A stretch of 8,849 nucleotides of DNA from an uncultured Eubacteriales bacterium (GCA_900555785.1 USMO01000057.1:1-8849), one strand, 5' to 3'; counted from the stretch's first letter, positions 1-5,932 are shown. Notes: generated from the sequence alone by a model not told the origin. Made by a program: numbers and translations.

Positions 1-230
1 TTCCGGTTGAGCGGGAACTGGACACGGGCGGAGAGACCGTGCGCGGCGCGGCTGAAGGGGACCCCCGGTGCAATGCCTGGGTAACGGTTGCGGTGACCCT
101 GTCGGAGTCGGACGGCATGCTGCGCCGGGAAAACGGACAGCCGCTGCCGCTGGGGGTGTCATATGTGCTTTTCGCTGACCGCATTCGCGCGGTTTTGACC
201 GTCTCAGAGCTGGAAAAAACAGAATATTAA
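1..230 (+). CDS. C-terminal end of an unrecognised protein (5' truncated by window edge)
   Basis: An open frame runs from the left edge (first full codon at base 3) to a TAA at 228-230, giving about 75 residues. It is read as the tail of a longer gene because the frame is open to the edge and no good ribosome binding site precedes the internal GTG near 39. The residues look like a mixed beta-rich segment: an alternating hydrophobic run (NAWVTVAVTL), an acidic turn, then a second hydrophobic stretch (LPLGVSYVLFADRIRAVL) and a charged end (SELEKTEY). I see no cysteine cluster, transmembrane helix or catalytic motif. I do not recognise the family and assign no function. It is followed by an AT-rich gap and the ptsH promoter, so it is probably the last gene of an upstream unit. 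Confidence 0.55.
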   Translation, partial: PVERELDTGGETVRGAAEGDPRCNAWVTVAVTLSESDGMLRRENGQPLPLGVSYVLFADRIRAVLTVSELEKTEY

Positions 231-306
231 AAACAAATTCAATTGAAACTATCCGAAATGCACGAAAAAGATGGGGACAGATTGTGAAATTGCGTCAGAA
301 TAACTA

Positions 307-335
307 TTGATTTTGGGCGCGCTTTTTGGTATACT
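307..335 (+). promoter_or_regulatory. Sigma-A type promoter for ptsH
   Basis: The -35 hexamer TTGATT (307-312) is separated by exactly 17 bp from the -10 hexamer TATACT (330-335). A TG one base before the -10 (327-328) makes it an extended -10 promoter. Transcription should start near 342, leaving a leader of about 70 nt before the HPr start. The surrounding DNA is clearly more AT-rich than the genes. No recognisable catabolite-responsive operator was found next to it. Confidence 0.75.
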
Positions 336-409
336 ATAGATGATGAAATGCTATAACCGTATCTGCGCGGTTTGCGTCCATATCTTTAGAAACAGGGAGC
401 GAAAACAGT

Positions 410-676
410 ATGATTTCACGTGAAGTCGTCATCAACAATACCAGCGGTCTGCATGCCAGACCCGCGACCTTCTTCATTCAGAAGGCGAACTCCTATCCTT
501 GCTCCATCTGGATCGAGAAGGATGACCGCCGTGTCAATGCAAAAAGCCTGCTGGGGGTGCTGTCTCTCGGGATTGCAAAGGGGATGTCCGTGACCCTGCT
601 GGCTGACGGGCAGAGCGAAGAAGCGGCGCTGAACGGTCTGTGCGAGCTGATCGACAGCGGATTCGCGGAAATCTGA
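410..676 (+). CDS. ptsH: HPr, phosphocarrier protein of the PTS
   Basis: HPr carries phosphate from enzyme I to the EIIA proteins of the sugar phosphotransferase system in the cytoplasm. In Firmicutes, its Ser46-phosphorylated form is a corepressor with CcpA. The 88-residue product has the usual HPr length. The active-site block SGLHARPA places the phosphorylatable histidine at residue 15, and NAKSLLGVLSLGI places the regulatory serine exactly at residue 46. Having His15 argues against the regulatory paralogue Crh, which lacks it. The start is fixed by AGGGAG at 394-399, 10 nt upstream of ATG. The gene has its own promoter and a hairpin after the stop, and ptsI is not in the window. HPr homologues in Firmicutes are often not beside ptsI, so a second ptsH copy elsewhere cannot be excluded. 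Confidence 0.93.
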   Translation: MISREVVINNTSGLHARPATFFIQKANSYPCSIWIEKDDRRVNAKSLLGVLSLGIAKGMSVTLLADGQSEEAALNGLCELIDSGFAEI

Positions 677-696
677 AACCGACCGATATTCTCACA

Positions 697-724
697 TAGC
701 GGCGTGCTGTCTGGCACGCCGCTA
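697..724 (+). terminator. Hairpin between ptsH and uvrC, possible weak terminator
   Basis: A perfect 11-bp inverted repeat (TAGCGGCGTGC at 697-707, GCACGCCGCTA at 714-724) with a 6-nt loop TGTCTG starts 20 nt after the ptsH stop. A696-T725 can add one more pair. Only three T residues follow before the run is interrupted, so intrinsic termination is probably partial. No separate promoter is visible between this hairpin and uvrC, so uvrC may be reached by read-through from the ptsH promoter. Confidence 0.6.
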
Positions 725-760
725 TTTGGCTAATCGGTGTCCGCAGAAAGGGGGGACGGG

Positions 761-2599
761 ATGGGAGAGACCATCAGTATACGGGATCGGCTGCTGGAAA
801 AGGCGAACGGTCTGCCGCTTTGCCCGGGCGTGTACATCATGCGCGACGGCAGCGGCAAGGTGATCTACGTCGGCAAATCGCGCAAGCTCCGGAACCGGGT
901 GTCGCAGTATTTCCAAAACAGCGAAAAGAACCGCAAAACCGAGCGCATGGTGGCGTCTGTCCGCGCGTTTGACTACTATCTGTGCGACAACGAGATGGAA
1001 GCGCTGTCGCTGGAGAATACGCTGATCAAGCAGTATACCCCGAAGTATAACATCCGGCTCAAGGACGCAAAATCCTATCCGTATATCAAAATTACCGCAG
1101 CGGAGTACCCGCGCCTGGTCTTCACCCGGCACCGGGGGAACGACAAAGCGAAATATTTCGGTCCCTATTCCGGGTCCGGCACGGCATACGCGCTGATCGG
1201 GCTGCTGAACAAAACGCTGCAGCTGCCGACCTGCTCGCGCGTTTTCCCGCGGGACATCGGCAAGGAGCGCCCCTGCGTCTATTACCAGATCGGGCGCTGC
1301 TCCGGGCTTTGCACCGGAAAGATTCCGGCAGAGGAATACCGCGAGACCATGCGGAACGCAGCCGAACTGCTGGAGGGCAAGAACGGCGAGGTCCGGCGGC
1401 GCCTGGAGGCGCAGATGACCGCCTATGCCGAGGAGGAACGCTACGAGGCGGCAGCCAAATGCCGCGACACGCTGCGCGCGCTGGGGGCGATCCGCGAGAA
1501 GCAGAAGGTGGTCGCATCGCCGGATACCGAGCAGGATGCGGTGGCAATGTACAGCGACGATCTGTGTACCTGCGTGTCGGTCTTCTTCATTCGCGGCGGG
1601 GTCCTGCATGACACGCAGGAGATCATCTGCGGAGCAGAAGGAATCCCCGAGCCGGAGGACATGACGGCGTTTCTGACCGAGTTGTACCGCAGCCGCGCCT
1701 ATATCCCGCCGGAGATTCTGATCGGCTTTGAACTGGCAGACGAGGATTGCGCACTGCTGACCGAAAGCCTGTCGGCACTGGCTGGCAGACGGGTCCACGT
1801 CCGCGTGCCCGAAAAGGGGACCAAGCACACGCTGTGCGAACTGGTGCGCAAGAATGCAGCCGAAAAGGCGCGGCAATATGAAGCCGAGACCGGGCAGAAG
1901 GAAAGCATTCTGGCAGACCTGGCGCACAAGCTGGGGCTGGAGGTCCTGCCGCAGCGGATTGAGGCATACGACATTTCAAACCTTGGCAGCGAGCACCTGA
2001 CCGCCGGCATGGTGGTCCTGGTGGACGGCGTTTTCCGCAAAGCCGATTACCGCAGTTTCAAGATTCAAACGGTGGAGGGGACCGACGACTATGCGTCCAT
2101 GCGCGAAACGCTCGCGCGGCGGCTGGCGCATCTGTCCGACTCATCCGGCTCGTTTGCGCAGGTGCCGGATCTGATTCTGCTGGACGGCGGGCGCGGGCAT
2201 GTTTCGGTCGTGCGCGAATTGCTGACGGAACTGGGGCTGTCAATCCCGGTCTTCGGCATGGTCAAGGATGACTACCACAAAACCCGCGCCCTCTGCACCG
2301 ACACCGACGAAATCAGCATTGCCAAGGATCGCGGGCTGTTTACGATGATTTATAAACTGCAGGAAGAGGTTCACCGCTACACGGTGCGCTGCATGGAGCA
2401 GGCAAAGCTGTGGACGCTGACAACTTCCTCCCTGACGGTCATCCCCGGCATCGGAGAAGCGAAAGCGAAAAAGCTGCTGATGGCTTTCGACGGCTTGGCA
2501 GCAGTCAAACAGGCTGATCAAACCGCCCTCGCCGCCGTCCCCGGCATCACCGCCAAAGACGCAGAAGCCGTTTATGCTTACTATCATCCGGAATCCTAA
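761..2599 (+). CDS. uvrC: UvrC, excinuclease ABC subunit C
   Basis: UvrC makes the 3' and 5' incisions around a lesion recognised by UvrA and UvrB in nucleotide excision repair. The 612-residue product has the normal length. The N-terminal GIY-YIG nuclease spans about 18-100 (PGVY at 22-25, YVG at 36-38, probable catalytic Glu85 in ALSLEN). Cysteines 158, 172, 180 and 184 form the central cluster that was reported to bind an iron-sulfur centre in E. coli UvrC. A charged UVR helix pair for UvrB contact lies at about 206-245. The RNase H-like nuclease has Asp404 (EAYDISN), Asp475 (LLDGGRGH) and His538 (EEVHRY). Tandem helix-hairpin-helix motifs sit at about 556-608. I chose ATG 761 because AAAGGGGGG (747-755) precedes it; an in-frame GTG at 737 would add eight residues but lacks a good site. 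Confidence 0.97.
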   Translation: MGETISIRDRLLEKANGLPLCPGVYIMRDGSGKVIYVGKSRKLRNRVSQYFQNSEKNRKTERMVASVRAFDYYLCDNEMEALSLENTLIKQYTPKYNIRLKDAKSYPYIKITAAEYPRLVFTRHRGNDKAKYFGPYSGSGTAYALIGLLNKTLQLPTCSRVFPRDIGKERPCVYYQIGRCSGLCTGKIPAEEYRETMRNAAELLEGKNGEVRRRLEAQMTAYAEEERYEAAAKCRDTLRALGAIREKQKVVASPDTEQDAVAMYSDDLCTCVSVFFIRGGVLHDTQEIICGAEGIPEPEDMTAFLTELYRSRAYIPPEILIGFELADEDCALLTESLSALAGRRVHVRVPEKGTKHTLCELVRKNAAEKARQYEAETGQKESILADLAHKLGLEVLPQRIEAYDISNLGSEHLTAGMVVLVDGVFRKADYRSFKIQTVEGTDDYASMRETLARRLAHLSDSSGSFAQVPDLILLDGGRGHVSVVRELLTELGLSIPVFGMVKDDYHKTRALCTDTDEISIAKDRGLFTMIYKLQEEVHRYTVRCMEQAKLWTLTTSSLTVIPGIGEAKAKKLLMAFDGLAAVKQADQTALAAVPGITAKDAEAVYAYYHPES

Positions 2600-2611
2600 A
2601 CTCTTGCAAGT

Positions 2612-2642
2612 TTTACAATCTCCCTTAAATCAATGATATAAT
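2612..2642 (+). promoter_or_regulatory. Sigma-A type promoter for the rsmD-coaD-flippase unit
   Basis: A perfect TATAAT (2637-2642) is preceded by TG plus one base (2634-2635), an extended -10. The best -35 match is TTTACA (2612-2617), five of six positions, with a slightly long 19-bp spacer. Transcription should start near 2649, only about 50 bp after uvrC ends. That leaves a leader of about 150 nt before the rsmD start, filled by the hairpin element described separately. Confidence 0.65.
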
Positions 2643-2655
2643 CCCCCTTATTCAA

Positions 2656-2764
2656 GTTCTTGGGGTTCTTAGGGGTGACTGGTTGCGCAGCAACCGGTCA
2701 GTAGCGCAGCGTTGCTTCTACCGAAAGAAGCCCCCTAAGCAGGGGTTGGGGCGGCGCCCCAAGG
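2656..2764 (+). other. Structured intergenic element / leader RNA of rsmD
   Basis: Several inverted repeats are packed into about 110 bp. The outer arms are CTTGGGG (2659-2665) and CCCCAAG (2757-2763). Inside them CTTAGGGG (2668-2675) pairs with CCCCTAAG (2732-2739). That encloses an 11-bp hairpin (2676-2686 with 2690-2700, one G-T pair) and a smaller one (GTAG 2701-2704 with CTAC 2718-2721). A last hairpin, TTGGGGC/GCCCCAA (2746-2752 with 2756-2762), competes with the outer arm. Both internal hairpins contain the same heptamer GCGCAGC (2685-2691 and 2704-2710). There is no T tract, so it is not an ordinary terminator. It could be a dispersed palindromic repeat of this genome, or a regulatory leader because it lies downstream of the promoter. 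One window cannot decide between these. Confidence 0.6.
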
Positions 2765-2774
2765 TCTTCTACAG

Positions 2775-2791
2775 TCTTTCAACGAAAGGAG
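2775..2791 (+). promoter_or_regulatory. rsmD ribosome binding site inside a small hairpin
   Basis: The Shine-Dalgarno AAAGGAG (2785-2791) lies 7 nt before the rsmD ATG. Directly upstream, CTTTC (2776-2780) pairs with GAAAG (2784-2788) across the loop AAC, and T2775-G2789 can extend the stem. Most of the ribosome binding site is thus enclosed in a short stem. The stem is weak and may be coincidental, but it is placed where it would reduce initiation. Confidence 0.5.
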
Positions 2792-2798
2792 CGCAAGC

Positions 2799-3371
2799 AT
2801 GCGTATTATAACAGGAAAAGCGCGGGGTGTCCGACTGGACGCACCGGCAGGAGAGAATACAAGACCCACCGCAGAGAGAGCGAAAGAAGCGGTGTTTTCC
2901 ATGCTGCAGTTTGAACTGGAGGACCGGCAGGTGCTCGATCTGTTCGCCGGATCCGGTCAGCTGGGGCTGGAGGCGCTCAGCCGGGGCGCAGCACACGCAG
3001 TGCTGGTCGACCGCGATAAGAGCGCAGCGGAGATTATCAAGAAGAATACCATGAAGACCAGACTGGCGCCGGATTGCGAGGTCTATTGTGCGGATTACCT
3101 GGAATTTTTGCGGAACTGCAGGGGAAAGCGACGGTTTGACCTGATCTTTTTGGACCCGCCGTATGCCCTGAAACTGATTCCGGATGCCCTGCGGCAGCTG
3201 AAAAAATACCGCTGCCTCTCGCCGCACGCAACCGTGGTCTGCGAGAGCGGCGCGGCAGAGGACGTGTTCGGCGGGGATGACGCGCTGGCGGCACTGTTCG
3301 GGATTCGAAGGGAAACGAAATACGGCGTGGCAGCTGTCACGGTGCTTGAATACCGGGGGGAGGACGCATGA
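2799..3371 (+). CDS. rsmD: RsmD, 16S rRNA (guanine966-N2)-methyltransferase
   Basis: RsmD transfers a methyl group from S-adenosylmethionine to N2 of G966 (E. coli numbering) in 16S rRNA during small-subunit assembly. The 190-residue length is usual for the family. The N-terminus has the typical RIITGKARG strand and the TRPT motif (21-24). The SAM-binding motif I is DLFAGSG (47-53), followed by an acidic Asp71 at the end of the next strand (VLVDRD). The catalytic N-methyltransferase motif is DPPY (119-122). The ATG is preceded by AAAGGAG at 7 nt. It is the first gene of a three-gene unit and overlaps coaD by 4 bp, an arrangement (rsmD beside coaD) that is widespread in Firmicutes. Confidence 0.95.
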   Translation: MRIITGKARGVRLDAPAGENTRPTAERAKEAVFSMLQFELEDRQVLDLFAGSGQLGLEALSRGAAHAVLVDRDKSAAEIIKKNTMKTRLAPDCEVYCADYLEFLRNCRGKRRFDLIFLDPPYALKLIPDALRQLKKYRCLSPHATVVCESGAAEDVFGGDDALAALFGIRRETKYGVAAVTVLEYRGEDA

Positions 3372-3862
3372 AACGGCTTGCAATCCTGCCGGGCAGCTTC
3401 GACCCGATGACCCTGGGACATCTGGAGTTGGCACAGGCGGCAGCAAAGGAGTTCGAACACCTGGTCATCGCCGTGATGATCAACCGCGAGAAACAGACGC
3501 TGTTTTCCCCCGAGGAGCGCGTTGAAATCGCCAAACGGACCGTTGGGGAACTCCCGCAGGCAGAGGTTCTCTTTGACGGCGGCATGCTGATCGATCTCTA
3601 TGACCGGCTGGGTGCCGACGCTGTGGTGAAGGGCTACCGCGACCGCAACGACCTGGCATATGAGCAGAAAATGGCAGACTGGAACCGCGCGCACAACCGG
3701 AATTTCCGAACGGTTCTGCTGCAGGCAGAGGGACCGTATGCGGCAGTCAGTTCAACCGAGGTGCGCCGGAGGCTGGCAGCGGGCGAGGACCTGTTCGGTC
3801 TTGTGCATCCGGGCGCCCTGCCGCTGATTGAAGCCAAACGGCTTGCGGGAAAACGCGAATGA
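3368..3862 (+). CDS. coaD: CoaD, phosphopantetheine adenylyltransferase
   Basis: CoaD joins ATP and 4'-phosphopantetheine to form dephospho-CoA, the penultimate step of coenzyme A synthesis. The 164-residue length is typical. The nucleotidyltransferase signature is intact: PGSFDP (8-13) and TLGH (15-18) with His18. Lys42 lies in the loop INREK, and the C-terminal nucleotide-binding segment is VSST (127-130). In place of the usual RGLRA segment it has KGYRD (88-92). Arg91 is therefore kept but the residue equivalent to E. coli Arg88 is Lys, and the following region (RNDLAYEQK) is also atypical. The start ATG shares four bases with the rsmD stop and sits behind a GGGGGGAGG run (3355-3363). The function call is firm despite the divergent loop. 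Confidence 0.94.
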   Translation: MKRLAILPGSFDPMTLGHLELAQAAAKEFEHLVIAVMINREKQTLFSPEERVEIAKRTVGELPQAEVLFDGGMLIDLYDRLGADAVVKGYRDRNDLAYEQKMADWNRAHNRNFRTVLLQAEGPYAAVSSTEVRRRLAAGEDLFGLVHPGALPLIEAKRLAGKRE

Positions 3863-5292
3863 TACGCGGACGCTTTGGAAAACTGTTTTCCGACACGGTG
3901 ATTTTGGCGTTGGGGACCTTCGGCTCCAAGCTGCTGGTCTTCCTGCTGATGCCGCTGTATACGGCGCTCCTGTCCCCGTCGCAGTACGGCACGGCAGAGC
4001 TGATTACCGGAACCGCAAACCTGATTATGCCGTTTGCCTGCGTCGGAATTACGACCGGAATCTTCCGTTTTGCGGCAGAAAAGGGGACCGACCGCGAGGG
4101 TGTATTTTCATCCGGCGTAGTGCTGCTGGGAGCGGGACTGGGCGTGACGGCGCTGATCGGCGCTCTGGCGGTTGCCTTTGGCACAACGTGGCGAAACGAA
4201 ATTCTGTTGGTCGTGCTGTACGTCCTGTTTGCGGACCTGCAGGCAGTCTGCGCGCAATACGTCCGAGCAACCGACCGGACCCGGCTGTTTGCCGTGCAGG
4301 GAATCCTGAATACGCTGCTGACCATCGGGGGAAACCTGCTGTTTCTGATGGTATTCGACCTTGGCGTGACCGGGTATGTGCTGGCAACCATCGTCGGCAA
4401 CCTGCTGACAACCGTCTTTCTGATTGTTGTAGCAAGGCTCTGGCGCGTGTTCCGGATCAAGCGGGTGACGCAGGCAACCATGCGCGAGCTTTTCCGCTTC
4501 AGTCTGCCCATGGTGCCGACCACCATCTGCTGGCTGATTACCGACCTTTCCGACCGCTATCTCGTCAGTTACTACTGCGGGGAGGCGGTCAACGGCGTCT
4601 ACTCCGCAGCGTATAAGATTCCGTCCATCGTCAACATCGTTTCGGGCATCTTCATGCAGGCGTGGCAGTTTTCCGCAGTTGTGCAGTCGACCGACGGGGA
4701 GGCGTGCAGCCGCTTCTATTCGCAGGTCTTCCGGGGGTTCCTGTCGGTCATTTTCATCGGCAGCGGAGGATTGATTCTGCTCTCGCCGCTGCTCTGCCGG
4801 ATCCTGCTCAATGCGGAGTATCACGAGGCGTGGCGCTATATGCCAACGCTGCTCTGCGCGGTGGCGCTGGAGTCGATCGTTTCGTTTCTTGCCAGCGTGT
4901 ATATGGTGAAAAAGGAGAGCATGCATTCCTTCCTGACGGCGGCGGTTGGGACCGGGCTGAACATCGTGCTCAACTTCCTGTTTATCCCGCGCGAGGGGCT
5001 GCTGGGCGGCGCGCTGGGCGCAGCGGTGGCAACCTTCATCGGATATGCGGCGGTGTATCTGCTGCGCATGCTGGATGTGCCGCGGCTGCTCCGGTTCCGG
5101 CTCTACCTGCCAAGGCAGATTGTGAACCTGGTGCTTCTGGTAGGCGCGGCTGCCGCCATGACCGCAGGCAGATCCTGGTCCGTGTGGGTTGCGGGCGGGC
5201 TGTTTACCATTCTGACCGGACTGAATCTGCCGGCGCTGCTGTCCGGCGCGCGCGCCCTGCTGAGACAGAGACGGAAAATTGCCGAAAACTGA
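3859..5292 (+). CDS. Polysaccharide/lipid-linked oligosaccharide flippase (MOP superfamily)
   Basis: A 477-residue protein composed almost entirely of hydrophobic helices (about 14, for example near 12-37, 48-70, 83-107, 114-133, 144-166, 169-194, 291-316, 328-350, 357-376, 380-402, 420-435 and 440-460). The first helix follows a short basic N-terminus. Family-like landmarks are the SPSQYGTAELI loop (39-50), the mid-protein DRYLVSYYCGEAVNGVYSAAY region (232-252, typical of Wzx/PST-type transporters), and the IPREGLLGGALGAA loop (376-389). Members move undecaprenyl-linked sugars across the cytoplasmic membrane. Substrate cannot be told from sequence, and no glycosyltransferases flank it. The basic tail (RQRRKIAEN) is cytoplasmic by the positive-inside rule. 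It overlaps coaD by 4 bp (ATGA), so its translation is probably coupled. A MurJ-type lipid II flippase seems less likely but is not excluded. Confidence 0.85.
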   Translation: MIRGRFGKLFSDTVILALGTFGSKLLVFLLMPLYTALLSPSQYGTAELITGTANLIMPFACVGITTGIFRFAAEKGTDREGVFSSGVVLLGAGLGVTALIGALAVAFGTTWRNEILLVVLYVLFADLQAVCAQYVRATDRTRLFAVQGILNTLLTIGGNLLFLMVFDLGVTGYVLATIVGNLLTTVFLIVVARLWRVFRIKRVTQATMRELFRFSLPMVPTTICWLITDLSDRYLVSYYCGEAVNGVYSAAYKIPSIVNIVSGIFMQAWQFSAVVQSTDGEACSRFYSQVFRGFLSVIFIGSGGLILLSPLLCRILLNAEYHEAWRYMPTLLCAVALESIVSFLASVYMVKKESMHSFLTAAVGTGLNIVLNFLFIPREGLLGGALGAAVATFIGYAAVYLLRMLDVPRLLRFRLYLPRQIVNLVLLVGAAAAMTAGRSWSVWVAGGLFTILTGLNLPALLSGARALLRQRRKIAEN

Positions 5293-5312
5293 AACTTTTT
5301 TCGAAAAACCCC

Positions 5313-5341
5313 TTGCAAAATGGGGGAAAGTATGATATAAT
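5313..5341 (+). promoter_or_regulatory. Sigma-A type promoter for rplS
   Basis: TTGCAA (5313-5318) and a perfect TATAAT (5336-5341) are separated by 17 bp. TG at 5333-5334 forms an extended -10. The promoter starts about 20 bp after the flippase stop, so rplS has its own transcript starting near 5348, in addition to any read-through. Confidence 0.8.
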
Positions 5342-5347
5342 ACTCAT

Positions 5348-5427
5348 GTTGCGCCAAAAGCGCGTGAATTTTAGGGTGGTCCGCTGCAGGCTCGCATGAA
5401 CATCCGGTATTTTATAGGAGGACTCAA
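5348..5427 (+). promoter_or_regulatory. 5' leader of rplS, candidate L19 autoregulatory leader
   Basis: The predicted untranslated leader is about 80 nt. It contains a small hairpin (GCGC 5351-5354 with GCGC 5360-5363). The segment GTCC (5379-5382) is complementary to GGAC (5420-5423) at the end of the Shine-Dalgarno AGGAGG (5416-5421). ATGTT (5346-5350) and AACAT (5399-5403) could close the whole leader, although this arm overlaps the predicted transcription start. L19 leaders are a known ribosomal-protein regulatory class in Firmicutes, but I cannot confirm a match to that model by eye. Confidence 0.35.
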
Positions 5428-5769
5428 ATGAATCTCATTGAGGCTTTTACAAACGAGCAATTGAAGAAGGAACTTCCGCTGGTCCGCGTTGGTGACACCG
5501 TCCGTGTCCACAACAAGATCAAGGAAGGCAACCGCGAGAGAATCCAGCTGTTCGAGGGCACCGTTATCGGCAAGCACGGCGGCGGAATCTCCGAAACCTT
5601 CACCGTCCGCAGAGTTTCCTACGGCGTTGGCGTTGAGAAGACCTTCCCAATCCATTCTCCGAATGTTGAGAAGGTAGAGATCGTCCGCGTCGGTAAGATC
5701 AGACGCGCAAAGCTCTACTATCTGCGCGGCAGAGTCGGCAAGGCATCCAAGGTCAAGGAGCAGATCTGA
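5428..5769 (+). CDS. rplS: Ribosomal protein L19 (bL19)
   Basis: L19 is a 50S subunit protein located at the interface with the 30S subunit. The 113-residue length is standard. Family landmarks are the N-terminal helix (LIEAFTNEQLKKELP), the VGDTVRVHNKIKEGNRERIQ strand region (21-40), FEGTVIGKHG (42-51), the FTVRRVSYGVGVEKTFP block (58-74), and the basic end KIRRAKLYYLRGRVGKASK. AGGAGG (5416-5421), 6 nt before ATG, fixes the start. Codon use is more selective than in neighbouring genes (many GTT/GTC, CGC and AAG codons), as expected for a highly expressed protein. It is monocistronic here: own promoter, strong terminator after the stop, and no trmD or rimM neighbour, which often precede rplS in other bacteria. 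Confidence 0.97.
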   Translation: MNLIEAFTNEQLKKELPLVRVGDTVRVHNKIKEGNRERIQLFEGTVIGKHGGGISETFTVRRVSYGVGVEKTFPIHSPNVEKVEIVRVGKIRRAKLYYLRGRVGKASKVKEQI

Positions 5770-5772
5770 GTG

Positions 5773-5806
5773 CAAAAAAAGCACCGCCACGGCGGTGCTT
5801 TTTTTG
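5773..5806. terminator. Strong bidirectional intrinsic terminator
   Basis: GCACCGC (5781-5787) and GCGGTGC (5792-5798) form a GC-rich stem with a 4-nt loop. It is flanked by seven A residues on the left (5774-5780) and seven T residues on the right (5799-5805). In the plus direction it ends rplS four nt after its stop. In the minus direction the A tract becomes the U tract, so it can also stop transcripts arriving from the convergent clp side. Confidence 0.93.
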
Positions 5807-5825
5807 TGCCGGGGGCAGAAAAGGG

Positions 5826-5847
5826 GCGCGCGGCCGGTGCCGCGCGC
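5826..5847. repeat. GC-rich perfect inverted repeat
   Basis: GCGCGCGGC (5826-5834) and GCCGCGCGC (5839-5847) form a 9-bp stem with loop CGGT. No T tract is adjacent on either strand, so it is not a typical terminator. It lies in the convergent gap between the rplS terminator and the hairpin that ends the minus-strand unit. Confidence 0.6.
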
Positions 5848-5865
5848 TGGAACCCCCAACTTTTA

Positions 5866-5888
5866 TTATAGAACCCTTTTATAGAACC
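5866..5888. repeat. 10-bp direct repeat TTATAGAACC
   Basis: Two identical copies of TTATAGAACC lie at 5866-5875 and 5879-5888, 13 bp apart, inside an AT-rich stretch between two hairpins. This could be a short duplication. No regulatory role is evident. Confidence 0.5.
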
Positions 5889-5898
5889 GATAATAACC

Positions 5899-5932
5899 AA
5901 CAGCCGACACAGGTGATTCTGTGCCGGCTGTT
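5899..5932 (-). terminator. Terminator-like hairpin ending the clp/paralogue unit
   Basis: A 14-bp stem (5899-5912 with 5919-5932) with loop GTGATT lies 14 bp beyond the stop of the last minus-strand gene. The single non-Watson-Crick position, A5907 with C5924, reads as a U-G pair in minus-strand RNA, so the helix is complete only in that orientation. The downstream tract in that direction (TTATTAT) is only partly U-rich. The strong terminator at 5773-5806 stands behind it. Confidence 0.7.

Noticed and set aside
238..247. Palindrome TTCAATTGAA downstream of the first gene
   Set aside because: Only 10 bp in AT-rich DNA, far from the promoter core and without a recognised operator match.
410..676. 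Possible Crh (regulatory HPr paralogue)
   Set aside because: Crh lacks the phosphorylatable histidine at position 15. Here His15 is present within a perfect active-site block.
737..760. GTG start for uvrC eight codons upstream
   Set aside because: No ribosome binding site precedes it, and the G-rich site at 747-755 is well placed for ATG 761.
722..1927. 401-codon minus-strand frame antisense to uvrC
   Set aside because: Shadow of a certain gene. There is no ribosome binding site or recognisable domain, and the composition is that of a reverse frame.
2597..2615. Weak inverted repeat AAACT...AGTTT after uvrC as a terminator
   Set aside because: Only five AT-rich pairs and no real T tract, too weak to claim termination.
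2769..3446. Minus-strand frame spanning the rsmD leader and rsmD
   Set aside because: It overlaps rsmD with intact SAM-binding and DPPY motifs, and has no start signal of its own.
4108..4926. 272-codon minus-strand frame antisense to the flippase
   Set aside because: His/Gln/Arg-rich product complementary to hydrophobic helix codons. The plus-strand membrane protein explains the region fully.
5297..5308. Palindrome TTTTTCGAAAAA after the flippase as a terminator
   Set aside because: It is all A-T apart from the central CG and has almost no loop, so it is not a credible terminator. It lies just upstream of the rplS promoter.
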